NCBI RefSeq assembly: GCF_003426025.1
Contig: NZ_QJSH01000013.1
Span: 1 to 64,000, forward strand
DNA length: 64,000 bases
Reading direction: 5' to 3'
From: Paraliobacillus quinghaiensis
GTDB taxonomy: Bacteria; Bacillota; Bacilli; Bacillales; Amphibacillaceae
Shown: piece by piece, positions 24,984 to 33,115 of the stretch
Numbering within the stretch: the stretch's first letter is position 1
Layout: the number at the start of each line of letters is the position of its first letter
Notes under the pieces: generated by a model
What the model saw: the letters and a program-made list of their open reading frames with translations, nothing else
Told to the model about the DNA's origin: nothing
Database searches by the model: none
Position numbers and translations under genes: made by a program

Positions 24984-25006
24984 ATGTTCAATTTAGAGGA
25001 GGGGTA

Positions 25007-25294
25007 ATGATGTGGTGGACAATAACAGACTGGTTCCTTGCAATTATAACGTGGATTTACTTCTTACTCGTAGTACTTGATTTATTATTTTCTGGTACAT
25101 ATTTTAAAAAAGAAGTTAAAAGGACAAAAACGGCTCACCAGAATAAGGTCAACGCACAAAATACAATTGCATCTATAATTATTATTTTCATAAGTTTAGC
25201 TTTTTGGGAGAGTTTGCGTTACTACCTTTTTGATGAGTCAGTCATATTAACAATAACAAATTGGGGCAGGTGGGCAATGAGTAATATGGGATAA
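25007..25294 (+). CDS. small membrane protein, last gene of the cluster
   Basis: 95 aa behind GAGGAGGGG. Hydrophobic segments at about 8-28 and 52-70 flank a basic middle ('KKEVKRTKTAHQNKVNAQN'). No recognised family. It lies 23 bp after the GEWG protein and converges with the integrase operon on the other strand. Confidence 0.5.
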   Translation: MMWWTITDWFLAIITWIYFLLVVLDLLFSGTYFKKEVKRTKTAHQNKVNAQNTIASIIIIFISLAFWESLRYYLFDESVILTITNWGRWAMSNMG

Positions 25295-25325
25295 GAGAAG
25301 AGCATTCCTATTCTCTTATCCAGCC
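25295..25325 (+). terminator. terminator between convergent genes
   Basis: GGATAAGAGAA(G) (from about 25290) and TTCTCTTATCC (25311-25321) pair around AGCATTCCTA. They lie directly after the plus-strand cluster and before the stop of the minus-strand 118-aa gene. No long T-run follows. Confidence 0.5.
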
Positions 25326-25356
25326 CATGTTGTAGTTTAGCTAGTATTTTACTCTG

Positions 25357-25713
25357 TTATTCTGACCAACGCACCTCAAATGGCTCACGTAATTTTGTAT
25401 ATTCTTTTGTTCGACAAACTTCCACGATCCAGGCTTTATATTTCGTGGAATAATCTAGACGTTTAAATGAAAAGGGTCTTATAGTTGGCATGAACTTTGT
25501 TTCTATTTCTTCAATTACTTCTTTTATATCTAAATCTCCAGGAATATAATCAACTATATAGACTTTATAATGCTCACTATACATTCGATTATAACCTTCT
25601 TTAAATAGTCTATTTCTATATGGATTTTTTTCTTGTGCTTTACGACGCCACGATCCTATAATTTCTCGAAGCCTGCTATTTTCTTGTTTTAATCTATTAA
25701 GCTCTTCACTCAT
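25357..25713 (-). CDS. hypothetical protein with N-terminal coiled coil
   Basis: 118 aa. Residues 1-30 form a leucine-zipper-like coiled coil ('EELNRLKQENSRLREIIGSW') followed by a globular part ('VYIVDYIPGDLDIKEVIEEI'). It starts 4 nt after the integrase stop with GAGGTAATGA in front, so it is probably co-translated with the integrase. An accessory factor of the recombinase is possible; no family recognised. Confidence 0.55.
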   Translation of the reverse strand: MSEELNRLKQENSRLREIIGSWRRKAQEKNPYRNRLFKEGYNRMYSEHYKVYIVDYIPGDLDIKEVIEEIETKFMPTIRPFSFKRLDYSTKYKAWIVEVCRTKEYTKLREPFEVRWSE

Positions 25714-25717
25714 TTCA

Positions 25718-26746
25718 TTACCTCCTCATATATATCATCGCCAAATCCCATCTATCTTTTCCATGTCCTAATTCACCATGAACGATATTAATTACTTCTT
25801 TAACCTTATAGAATAGTTGTTTTTGTTCCGTTGAATGTATTGCATAGTCAGCTTGTCGCCCAATCATCTTGTTCTGAAGGACTTTAGTTAACATTTTGTT
25901 GCCTTCTTCTAATATTGCTTGTTCTTTTAGCACCTCATCGATACGATTACGAGCATATGCATGGCGAAATCCATGCGTTCCTCGACCATTAGTATTTATT
26001 TCTGCTTTTTTGAATCCCTCAAATATTTGTCTGCGCACACTATCGATCTTTAAGGGAACAAGTTTAGCGTTTTGCTTTTTATTATTTAATATTAACTGTA
26101 ATTCATCTTTAAAATGTTCTGGAACAGGTATTTGACGAAACCGGCCGCCTTTTGTGATACCGGATCCATCAGTAATCAATACAAATAATTGCTCATCTTT
26201 ACTAACAATATGTCTTTTTTCAATTCGCACACTCTCTCTAACTCGCAAGCCTAAATAGCGCATAAGCAAAATAGCATTTTTCACATTTTTACTAACATAT
26301 CGCTGAACTTCTGAAAACTCTTCATGTGAGTAACTTCTATCTTTTGGTATAACATGTCCTGTAATCATTCTATTTTTTGGACAAAATGTAATAAGTTCTT
26401 TATTGTGTTTTTTGGCCAACGCAGCCATTCCTTTTTCCAAATGTAATAAACTCGTTTCAATGTTTTTTAGATATCCAATACTCAGTCCTTGCTCTTTTTT
26501 AAACAAAATATATGCTTGGTAATGATCAACCTTTAATTGATACAATCGTTTGATTTTATACTCTTGACGCGCCCATTTAACGAAATTTTGACAAATAGAT
26601 ACCGTTTCTTTTTTTTGCTTTAATGAATGAATACCCTGATTATTATTATCACGGGCGGCTTTTTTCGACTGACCTATTTTATCTATTAAATTAATTGTTA
26701 GCTTAACATCGTGAACTATACTCCTCTTCCCACGCACTATACGCAC
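25718..26746 (-). CDS. tyrosine recombinase family protein (integrase), divergent
   Basis: 342 aa. A core-binding domain (about 40-130, 'VDHYQAYILFKKEQGLS') and a catalytic domain carrying the first Arg in 'YLGLRVRESV', a beta-hairpin Lys in 'SGITKGGRFRQIPV' and the HxxR box in 'THGFRHAYAR' are clear. The usual LGH box is not seen; the C-terminal part ('MIGRQADYAIHS') is unusual and the nucleophile Tyr is uncertain. It is followed at 4 nt by a coiled-coil protein. It may be the integrase of the 22.4-26.7 kb element, or a domesticated recombinase. Confidence 0.75.
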   Translation of the reverse strand: MRIVRGKRSIVHDVKLTINLIDKIGQSKKAARDNNNQGIHSLKQKKETVSICQNFVKWARQEYKIKRLYQLKVDHYQAYILFKKEQGLSIGYLKNIETSLLHLEKGMAALAKKHNKELITFCPKNRMITGHVIPKDRSYSHEEFSEVQRYVSKNVKNAILLMRYLGLRVRESVRIEKRHIVSKDEQLFVLITDGSGITKGGRFRQIPVPEHFKDELQLILNNKKQNAKLVPLKIDSVRRQIFEGFKKAEINTNGRGTHGFRHAYARNRIDEVLKEQAILEEGNKMLTKVLQNKMIGRQADYAIHSTEQKQLFYKVKEVINIVHGELGHGKDRWDLAMIYMRR

Positions 26747-27258
26747 TCCTTCATTCTTAATAGACTTAAATAGTTAATTCCTATAAGGTGAGAGTTTTTA
26801 AAACATAAATTCAACCTTCCGCTCAATTTTTAAGAGCCGAGCTCATACATTAAAGGCTCTCTTTTCTAGCAACACAATTACCAACCATTTGTGTGGACCT
26901 AACAATTACCAACGGGTATCATAATTAGGGTTTTGCTCAATTAATTTATATAAACAGCAAGCAGTAAACAAAAAAGAGCAAATCGCTGCTGATTATCCGA
27001 TTTACCCATTCGACACTCATTTAAGTTTTTTATTCTACTTGTTGACTTAATTATTGTTGGTTCCATCTCTGATTTTTTATATACAAAAAAAGAGCATATG
27101 CTCTTTTTCGCATACACTCCTTATAAAAAGAATTAAATTGTTAATTTTAGACACAGTACGCCCTTTGCACTGTTTTTTAAAGAAATAAAGAAATAAAAAA
27201 TAATTATACATTTATATTAGACTAACAATATATTTTTGTCAAAACCAACTAACAAATT
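26747..27258. other. 512-bp gap with two hairpins and no gene
   Basis: It contains AAGAGCC...GGCTCTC arms (about 26830-26861) and the 22-bp palindrome at 27087-27108. The rest is AT-rich with stops in all frames. It could contain the left boundary of the satellite-like module to its right. Confidence 0.45.
27087..27108. terminator. palindromic terminator AAAAAGAGCATATGCTCTTTTT
   Basis: A perfect palindrome with A-run and T-run flanks (27087-27108) works as a rho-independent terminator in either direction. It lies downstream of the 117-aa minus-strand gene. Confidence 0.65.
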
Positions 27259-27612
27259 TTATTTATATTCTTTTACAACCTTTATAATAGCCTTTTCTAA
27301 ATTACCATTAAACAATCCCATTGTTCTTTTTAGGTGGGGGTTTTTAATGTAATATTCGTCTTTTTGAATTACTAGACGAACTGCATCCGAACCCTTTACA
27401 CGATTTTTATTTGTAAATCTATCAATTGAAGAATATACATACAATTTTACTTTTGAGTTTATTTTTACTAAATATACATATTCATTTGTATCAAGTTCTC
27501 CTTTGTCGCTAAAAAAATCACTAACTTCCTCTATAAAGCCTAACTTTTGCTTATTACAAATTTTATACAAATTATATTCAAACTGACCTTTTGTAAAATT
27601 TATATATGTCAT
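27259..27612 (-). CDS. hypothetical protein, last gene of the satellite-like module
   Basis: 117 aa behind AAAGGAGAT. Mixed alpha/beta composition, with 'GQFEYNLYKICNKQKLGFIE' and 'EYVYLVKINSKVKLYVYSS'. The C-terminus is basic ('NPHLKRTMGLFNGN', 'IIKVVKEYK'). No recognised family. It follows the replication genes on the same strand after a 195-bp gap that carries G/C-rich blocks unlike the AT-rich surroundings. Confidence 0.5.
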   Translation of the reverse strand: MTYINFTKGQFEYNLYKICNKQKLGFIEEVSDFFSDKGELDTNEYVYLVKINSKVKLYVYSSIDRFTNKNRVKGSDAVRLVIQKDEYYIKNPHLKRTMGLFNGNLEKAIIKVVKEYK

Positions 27613-27619
27613 AATATCT

Positions 27620-27807
27620 CCTTTTTTTGTCCCATCTCCCCATCTTTATTTCAGATAGCATTATAAAGCATATTTAACTGGGAAACACCAATTCCCTTGT
27701 TGTCCCAATATACCCATTTAAAGAGTAGTGGGGAGAATGGGGAAACGATATCCCCCGTACTCTTTCTGTTCTATATGCCCCTTTGAACAAAAAGGGGCGA
27801 TGGGATG
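27620..27807. other. gap with repeated CCCAT / GGGGA blocks, candidate replication or packaging site
   Basis: GTCCCATCTCCCCAT, GTCCCAATATACCCAT and TGGGGAGAATGGGGAAAC stand out from AT-rich sequence, followed by a GCCCCTTT-GAACAA-AAAGGGGC hairpin (27777-27798). Its position behind the primase genes makes an origin or terminator plausible, without proof. Confidence 0.35.
27777..27798 (-). terminator. hairpin downstream of the DUF3987 gene
   Basis: GCCCCTTT and AAAGGGGC form an 8-bp perfect stem with a 6-nt loop, 10 nt beyond the stop codon of the DUF3987 gene. There is no clear T-run on the minus strand. Confidence 0.45.
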
Positions 27808-29127
27808 TTAATTTATTATTATCGGATTAACTTTTATAATCTGCTTTCTATCTTTCTTCATGTTGCTTATATAGTTGAAGTCCTCCAACTCACCTAAAAC
27901 TTTTGAGAGCTCTACACTTGTTAAGCGATGTTTTGTTAGTTGCTGTACGTCTCGTCTTTTTATTTCTAATTTTTTTAAATGCTTTATCTTATTAAGTACA
28001 TACTTTATATCTGCAGTTTCTTGGTTAGTGTTATTAATTTGTCGATACGCTTTTTTTGCATGTTTAATAAAATAATCTTTTAAATTGTATACTCTTTTTA
28101 AAGTATCAACCCCAATTTCTGTCTGAAATGCAGTACCTTTAGTAATCTCAAAACTGATGTGCAAAAGTGCAGTAATCCTTAATATTTGTCCAATTAACTT
28201 TCCTAGCCAAGCCTTGATAGAAGTACTCAGGTCTTGGTTTCTAAGCTCTAACTCAATTTCATGAATCATTTCATTTAAATATTCCTGTGCTTTATTCGAA
28301 AGTGTTACATACTCTATTTCGTCGTTTGCTATTTCAAGTAATCGAACTATATTTTTTTTATAGTTATTTTTAACCTTTTGATCAATTAATTTAGGATCTG
28401 GGTCTCGAAATCCAACATTAGATTTAGGTAACGAGTAAATAAATCGTTGCGTAACACCTCGATCTGAAAACTCGTTACTCATTCCGCCGATGACGGAAGG
28501 CTGAACGAATAATGTCATTGCCATTGTAGGTTTTTGCAAAGTTAGAGTACCACTATTTTTCCTATCGTAAAAAATTGGATCAGATGAATACGACTTGAGA
28601 TAAACATCAAACGACGTAATTGATGTATATTTGCCTTTCATCATCCCAAATACTTCATCTCCTTCTGCCGTTGCTAAAGTAATACTTTGGTTATTATTAG
28701 CCATTAATTCAATCAACTTTTCCTGAGTTGCATCAGCTGCTATATACCTTTTAAAATTTGTATTTTTCTCGTTATATGATTTTAGTTCATAATCAAAAAT
28801 TGGTTGATATAATAAATTAAAGACAGAAGACTTTCGAGCCGATGGCTCTGCAACAACAACTGAGTATATACCGATTGGTTCTGTCCATTGTCCCCTCACT
28901 TTTAACCGAAATTTACTTAAAACGGTTGTTGAGAGTACACTAATCATTGATACAGCAGCAAAACAAATTGGTGTTTGGGTCTCTTCAGCAACTTGTTCAA
29001 CGAACTTTTTGATCCACTCCGGATAGACATTAGTATCAAATATAGGTAATTGAGGTTCTTCAAAGTCAATTGGATTATCCCATTCTGTTTTTTCACTTGA
29101 ATTCAATAAATCAATTACATCCTTCAT
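27808..29127 (-). CDS. DUF3987-type replication ATPase
   Basis: 439 aa. 'ICFAAVSMISVLSTTV', 'GIYSVVVAEPSARKSSVFNL' (a degenerate P-loop with Arg before the KS) and 'SITLATAEGDEVFGMM' (Walker B-like) are in the order of DUF3987 proteins. These occur beside primase-polymerases in phages and satellites and probably act as a helicase-like partner. The C-terminus has a winged-helix-like segment ('RRDVQQLTKHRLTSVELSKV'). The ATG overlaps the upstream stop by 1 nt (TAATG), indicating coupling. Confidence 0.75.
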   Translation of the reverse strand: MKDVIDLLNSSEKTEWDNPIDFEEPQLPIFDTNVYPEWIKKFVEQVAEETQTPICFAAVSMISVLSTTVLSKFRLKVRGQWTEPIGIYSVVVAEPSARKSSVFNLLYQPIFDYELKSYNEKNTNFKRYIAADATQEKLIELMANNNQSITLATAEGDEVFGMMKGKYTSITSFDVYLKSYSSDPIFYDRKNSGTLTLQKPTMAMTLFVQPSVIGGMSNEFSDRGVTQRFIYSLPKSNVGFRDPDPKLIDQKVKNNYKKNIVRLLEIANDEIEYVTLSNKAQEYLNEMIHEIELELRNQDLSTSIKAWLGKLIGQILRITALLHISFEITKGTAFQTEIGVDTLKRVYNLKDYFIKHAKKAYRQINNTNQETADIKYVLNKIKHLKKLEIKRRDVQQLTKHRLTSVELSKVLGELEDFNYISNMKKDRKQIIKVNPIIIN

Positions 29128-29951
29128 TATCCCTGCCTCCGTATAACTTCGCGTTCGGCTATTGATTCAAACACTTTCTCAATTTCACCAATGGATAGAG
29201 GTGGATTAACTCTTGTTTGATTCCACATTTTGATAATCTCAAAGACTAAATATGGATCGACATACCTACGTAACAATAGACCTGTCAGTGATGTCAAATT
29301 TACATTTCTTACCCCATCACTTGTATTATTAAAAAGATAACTCCAATCTTTTTTAGATACTCTTTCATCTTTTCGCTTTATAAGATTTAACATAAAGTCT
29401 GGTAAATTAGCTAGTTCAACACTCATTGGCCTTAAATCATCCATCCATCTATAACTTTCGCCATTTTGATGGCGAGAAGGTGGTAACACTATGTAGCCAC
29501 CTTCAGCACGTATATCAATACCTGGTAATGCTTCAACGCTACTCTTCAATCCATTTGGATGTTGGAATAAATAATGAATACCACCGGACCCTGTTTGTTG
29601 CGTAATTGTTTTTGGTAATACTCCATATCTATTAGCTATATTCTTTATTGTTTGTCTTCCATCTACATTCTTGATATCTACGTCGACAACAGAAACACCA
29701 CTCTTACAACCAGTTGCTAGCCCAATATTATAATTTGGGTTATTAATGAACCATTTTTTTATAACTTCATTATCCGTAGTTGCATCCTTGAAACCATTCG
29801 TCGTTGCTGGTCGTTTTGACCTTGCTACAACTGGAAACACCGGCCACTTTAACAAATTGACATAAATGAGTGCCGCCCTTAAAATGTTATTGTAGTCTTT
29901 TTTTATACCCACTTTCTCGCAAAAAGTGGGCTCCTTTTTATTTGACATCAT
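29127..29951 (-). CDS. bifunctional DNA primase/polymerase (Prim-Pol) domain protein
   Basis: 274 aa. The Prim-Pol fold is recognised by 'VNLLKWPVFPVVARSKRP', 'NYNIGLATG', the metal-binding 'VSVVDVDIKN' (DxD), 'TGSGGIHYLFQHP' with the conserved His, and 'IDIRAEGGYIVLPPSRH'. A short C-terminal primase-associated region ('NPPLSIGEIEKVFESIAERE') follows. It initiates replication of phages, plasmids and satellites. GGAAAGGGA precedes the ATG. It is coupled to the DUF3987 gene. Confidence 0.88.
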   Translation of the reverse strand: MMSNKKEPTFCEKVGIKKDYNNILRAALIYVNLLKWPVFPVVARSKRPATTNGFKDATTDNEVIKKWFINNPNYNIGLATGCKSGVSVVDVDIKNVDGRQTIKNIANRYGVLPKTITQQTGSGGIHYLFQHPNGLKSSVEALPGIDIRAEGGYIVLPPSRHQNGESYRWMDDLRPMSVELANLPDFMLNLIKRKDERVSKKDWSYLFNNTSDGVRNVNLTSLTGLLLRRYVDPYLVFEIIKMWNQTRVNPPLSIGEIEKVFESIAEREVIRRQG

Positions 29952-29995
29952 CACATCGTCCCTTTCCTAAATTTTATATTGCCCGCCTTTTTTAT

Positions 29996-30271
29996 TTACT
30001 TTTTGTGTTTCTTCATGAAAATATGAATATCTTGTACATCGATAAAATACTTCGAACCAATTTTTATGGTATTTAAGCCATTCGTAATCATTGATTGCAG
30101 TGTTTGATAACTAACATTTAAGTAATCACATGCTTCCTTTTTTGTTAAGTACCTTCTTTCGACTTGTGAGAATGACACTATTTCTTCAATTGCCTCACGA
30201 TTCATTTGCACTAGTTCCTCAAAATATTTATCAGCGAAACCCTGAGGCACCTCGAAGCTCAACTTATTCAT
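29996..30271 (-). CDS. excisionase-like helix-turn-helix protein
   Basis: 91 aa from the ATG at 30271, 8 nt after GGAGG. The C-terminal half is an excisionase/MerR-type winged helix: 'YLTKKEACDYLNVSYQTLQS' then 'GLNTIKIGSKYFIDVQDI'. In front is a short helical extension. It is divergent from the integrase gene and begins the replication operon, the position of Xis or the activator in phage satellites. Confidence 0.8.
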   Translation of the reverse strand: MNKLSFEVPQGFADKYFEELVQMNREAIEEIVSFSQVERRYLTKKEACDYLNVSYQTLQSMITNGLNTIKIGSKYFIDVQDIHIFMKKHKK

Positions 30272-30302
30272 TAATTTCACCTCCTTTAGCTAAAAAAAAA
30301 GA

Positions 30303-30368
30303 GAATACCCCAATTTTGAGATATAGATGCGCAGAGTGTGCGCCTATATCATCTAAATTGGGGTATTC
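30303..30368. repeat. two-part inverted repeat between excisionase-like and integrase genes
   Basis: The outer arms GAATACCCCAATTT (30303-30316) and AAATTGGGGTATTC (30355-30368) match perfectly over 14 bp. The inner arms GATATAGATGCGCA (30320-30333) and TGCGCCTATATC (30339-30350) match with a 2-nt difference. The whole folds into one 66-nt hairpin in the divergent promoter region. It could be an operator, an arm-type integrase site or an origin structure. Confidence 0.65.
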
Positions 30369-30522
30369 CCATAATTTATATTTAATTTAATATAATACTA
30401 TAACATAAAAATATGTTTTTCAAGCATTTTCACCAAATTTATTGAAATTTAATTTTATTTGCAATAGTATTATGTTAATTCCTCTATTAATTGCCCGCCA
30501 GCAAAATGGAGGCTTTAAATTT

Positions 30523-31698
30523 ATGTCACAAATAAAAAAGTACACAAAAAAAAATGGTTCAACTGCCTATTTCGTAAGAGCATATCTAGGCTATGATCCA
30601 AAAACAGGTAAGCAAAGGCAAACAACAAAAAGAGGTTTTAAGACTAAAAAAGAAGCGAAATCTTACCTCATTTCTTTACAAGCAGAAGTCGATAAATTTG
30701 GTGCACCAGAAATAAAAAAGCGAACATTTAAAGAAGTTTACGAAGAATGGTTTGAGCAACATAGCAAAAAAATCAAGCCAAGTTCAGCTAAAGCCTTACA
30801 ATCTAAATTTAATCGAATTCTGCCTCAATTTGGTCATTTAGATATTAAGTCTATTACACCTCAATATTGTCAAAAAGTCATTAATGAATGGGCTGATGAA
30901 TTGAAATCATTTAAGGACTATAAAATTCAATCGAACTTAGTTCTTAAATATGCTCAAAAAATGGATTATATCATTACAAACCCATTTGAAAAAGTCACTT
31001 TACCTGTACAAAAAGATCATTTTTTTGTAGAAGTAAATGGTAGAAAAGAAAATTTTTATTCAAAGAAGGAACTAAAAGACTTCCTGAGCCTGATTAAAGA
31101 TGAACCACTCAATTATACCTTCTTTCATTTGGCGGCTTACTCAGGGGCACGTAAGGGCGAAATTTTAGCATTAAATTGGTCAGATATTAGTTTTGATAAA
31201 AAACTTATGTATATTAGTAAAACATTATACTTCGAGAAAAATACAATGCATTTATTAACACCTAAATATACAAGTTCCAATCGTGTTATCAGCCTTGATC
31301 CTGACACAATACTTGTTTTACAGTTTTGGAAGCAAGAACAATTTAAACGTTACCAACAAATAAACCAACCTATTTTAGAAGATCAAGAACAACCAATATT
31401 CACTAATTATCATCAATTCCATAGAAAGATGGGAAGAATCAGACTAGCTTATTTTAATGATCAATTAATACGTATCATTAAAAATAACGCTCAATTACGT
31501 AGAATAAGCATACACGGCTTTAGACACACACATGCGAGCCTACTAATAAGCTCAGGTGCTAGTCCTAAAGATGTTCAAGAAAGGTTAGGACATAAAGATA
31601 TTCAAACTACATTTAATGTTTACGTACACTTATTGAAAGAAGCTAAGGCGGAAACTGCAAACAAGTTTTATTCATTTATGAACGATGATGATCATTAA
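30523..31698 (+). CDS. int: phage/satellite-type tyrosine integrase
   Basis: 391 aa from the ATG at 30523 behind TGGAGGC; an earlier in-frame start at 30442 lacks a site. N-terminal AP2-like arm-binding domain ('AYFVRAYLGYDPKTGKQRQT', 1-60), SAM-like core-binding domain (70-170) and catalytic domain. All active residues are visible: Arg in 'SGARKGEI', HxxR in 'HGFRHTHAS', 'LGHKDI', and Tyr in 'FNVYVHLL'. It ends 113 bp from the 3' end of rpsI, so it presumably inserted the module at or near that gene. It is intact. Confidence 0.92.
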   Translation: MSQIKKYTKKNGSTAYFVRAYLGYDPKTGKQRQTTKRGFKTKKEAKSYLISLQAEVDKFGAPEIKKRTFKEVYEEWFEQHSKKIKPSSAKALQSKFNRILPQFGHLDIKSITPQYCQKVINEWADELKSFKDYKIQSNLVLKYAQKMDYIITNPFEKVTLPVQKDHFFVEVNGRKENFYSKKELKDFLSLIKDEPLNYTFFHLAAYSGARKGEILALNWSDISFDKKLMYISKTLYFEKNTMHLLTPKYTSSNRVISLDPDTILVLQFWKQEQFKRYQQINQPILEDQEQPIFTNYHQFHRKMGRIRLAYFNDQLIRIIKNNAQLRRISIHGFRHTHASLLISSGASPKDVQERLGHKDIQTTFNVYVHLLKEAKAETANKFYSFMNDDDH

Positions 31699-31754
31699 TT
31701 TATTTCGCTATAAAAATTGTGAGTCATTTGTGAGTCAATTTAACAAAAACATAA

Positions 31755-31790
31755 AAAACCTCTTTCCCATAAAAATAGGAAAGAGGTTTT
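31755..31790. terminator. bidirectional terminator of rpsI and int
   Basis: AAAACCTCTTTCC (31755-31767) and GGAAAGAGGTTTT (31778-31790) form a perfect 13-bp stem with a 10-nt loop and A/T-runs on both sides. It lies between the convergent ends of the integrase and rpsI. Confidence 0.85.
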
Positions 31791-31811
31791 GATTCCTTGT
31801 ATGACAAGGTT

Positions 31812-32204
31812 TTAACGTTTTGAGAACTGTGGTGCACGACGCGCGCCTTTAAGACCGTATTTTTTACGTTCTTTCATACGTGGGTCACGTGTTAAGAATC
31901 CAGCGCTCTTTAATACAGCGCGGTATTCTGGATCTGCTTCTAATAATGCACGAGAAACGCCGTGACGAATTGCACCAGCTTGACCAGTGAATCCTCCACC
32001 ATCAACGTTTACTAATACATCATAGCCACCTTCTGTTTCAGTTGCAGCTAATGGTTGTTTAATGATTGTACGTAAAGATTCGTATGGGAAGTAGTCTTCC
32101 GCATCACGTTTATTAACAATGATACGTCCAGTTCCTGGTACTAAACGTACACGTGCAGTTGAGCTTTTACGGCGTCCGGTACCGTAGTATTGTACTTGTG
32201 CCAC
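31812..32204 (-). CDS. rpsI: ribosomal protein S9
   Basis: 130 aa, full length for the family. '[19 protein letters not shown]' at the start and the basic C-terminus '[17 protein letters not shown]' that reaches toward the P-site tRNA are conserved. It starts 20 nt after rplM, the usual L13-S9 operon. Its 3' end borders the integrated module, and the stop and terminator are preserved. Confidence 0.97.
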   Translation of the reverse strand: MAQVQYYGTGRRKSSTARVRLVPGTGRIIVNKRDAEDYFPYESLRTIIKQPLAATETEGGYDVLVNVDGGGFTGQAGAIRHGVSRALLEADPEYRAVLKSAGFLTRDPRMKERKKYGLKGARRAPQFSKR

Positions 32205-32224
32205 TATTCATTACCTCCTTTAAA

Positions 32225-32662
32225 TTATCCGCGAAGTTCGTATACTTCTGGTTTTTGTGCTTGATGAGTGTGTTCAGGTCCTCTGAATACGTGCAATTTT
32301 TTAGCCATCTTACGACCAAGGCTACCCTTTGGAAGCATACCTTTAATTGTAAGTTCTAGCATTTGCTCTGGATATTTCGTACGCATTTCATCTGCGTTAC
32401 GTGCTTTCAATCCACCTGGGTGGTTTGAATGACGGTAGTACATTTTGTCATTTAGTTTATTACCAGTTAATTCGATTTTCTCAGCATTGATAATGATAAC
32501 ATGGTCACCAGAATCAACATGCGGTGTATAAGTTACTTTATGCTTGCCACGAAGAATAGAAGCTAATTCACTAGCTAAACGCCCTAGTGTTTGTCCTTCT
32601 GCATCAACAACAAGCCATTTACGTTCAACAGTATTTTCATTTGCCATGAAAGTTGTTTGCAT
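32225..32662 (-). CDS. rplM: ribosomal protein L13
   Basis: 145 aa. '[16 protein letters not shown]' aligns with the B. subtilis start (MRTTPMAN), which supports this ATG over the internal one at MANEN; GGAGGG lies just upstream. '[20 protein letters not shown]' and '[20 protein letters not shown]' are family hallmarks. Large-subunit assembly protein, first gene of the L13-S9 operon. Confidence 0.97.
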   Translation of the reverse strand: MQTTFMANENTVERKWLVVDAEGQTLGRLASELASILRGKHKVTYTPHVDSGDHVIIINAEKIELTGNKLNDKMYYRHSNHPGGLKARNADEMRTKYPEQMLELTIKGMLPKGSLGRKMAKKLHVFRGPEHTHQAQKPEVYELRG

Positions 32663-33115
32663 GATGAGTTACCCTCCTATATATAAATTTACCTATTCAT
32701 ATTACGTTTCATTTGCTATTGCTAGCTTGATTTGATCTTATATTCTACACAATTAACTTTCCGGGGCCAATCGTGGGATAGAAATAAAATGCCATATATC
32801 ATCATATAACAAGCCTACCCTAAAGTCAATAGATAATCACCCGGATCCGTTGTTTTTTTCATAAAAACTATATTCTACAAGATTGTTGTTTATTTTATCA
32901 GTATTTTTAAATAAACTATGCACTAGTAACGTACTTTACCGCTCCTCAAATGAAATTGAATCCTGTGGGAACAGCACGAGCTGAAGATCCACTCGGACAG
33001 CGAGACCATTTCACTTGTGAGCGGGTTAGTAACTTACTGCCCGTTTATATCAAATCCGAATAATGAAAAGGAACAATGTTCTTAAAAAAGGCTGTTTAAA
33101 AAAGCTTTTAACTTA
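32663..33115. other. 453-bp intergenic region before rplM with a structured repeat
   Basis: It contains the 5' leader of rplM (a GC-rich CGGGGCCAATCGTGGGA block near 32761-32776 may belong to an L13-type leader) and the long inverted repeat at 32925-33038. No gene is present. Confidence 0.45.
32925..33038. repeat. 114-bp imperfect inverted repeat, probable dispersed repeat element
   Basis: Outer arms of about 32 bp (AGTAACGTACTTTACCGCTC... against the inverse of ...GAGCGGGTTAGTAACTTACT) are about 75% complementary. They enclose a GC-rich core with GTGGGAACAGCAC and GAAGATCCACTCGGACAGCG. The GC content is higher than the neighbourhood and there is no reading frame. Similar GC-rich hairpins occur as interspersed repeats in bacilli. 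Confidence 0.55.

Noticed and set aside
26820-26862. Rho-independent terminator of the integrase operon
   Set aside because: It lies upstream of the integrase start rather than downstream, and the stem AAGAGCC/GGCTCTC is short with a long loop.
27620-27807. tRNA gene in the GC-rich gap
   Set aside because: No cloverleaf arms, TTC loop or CCA-adjacent stem can be aligned.
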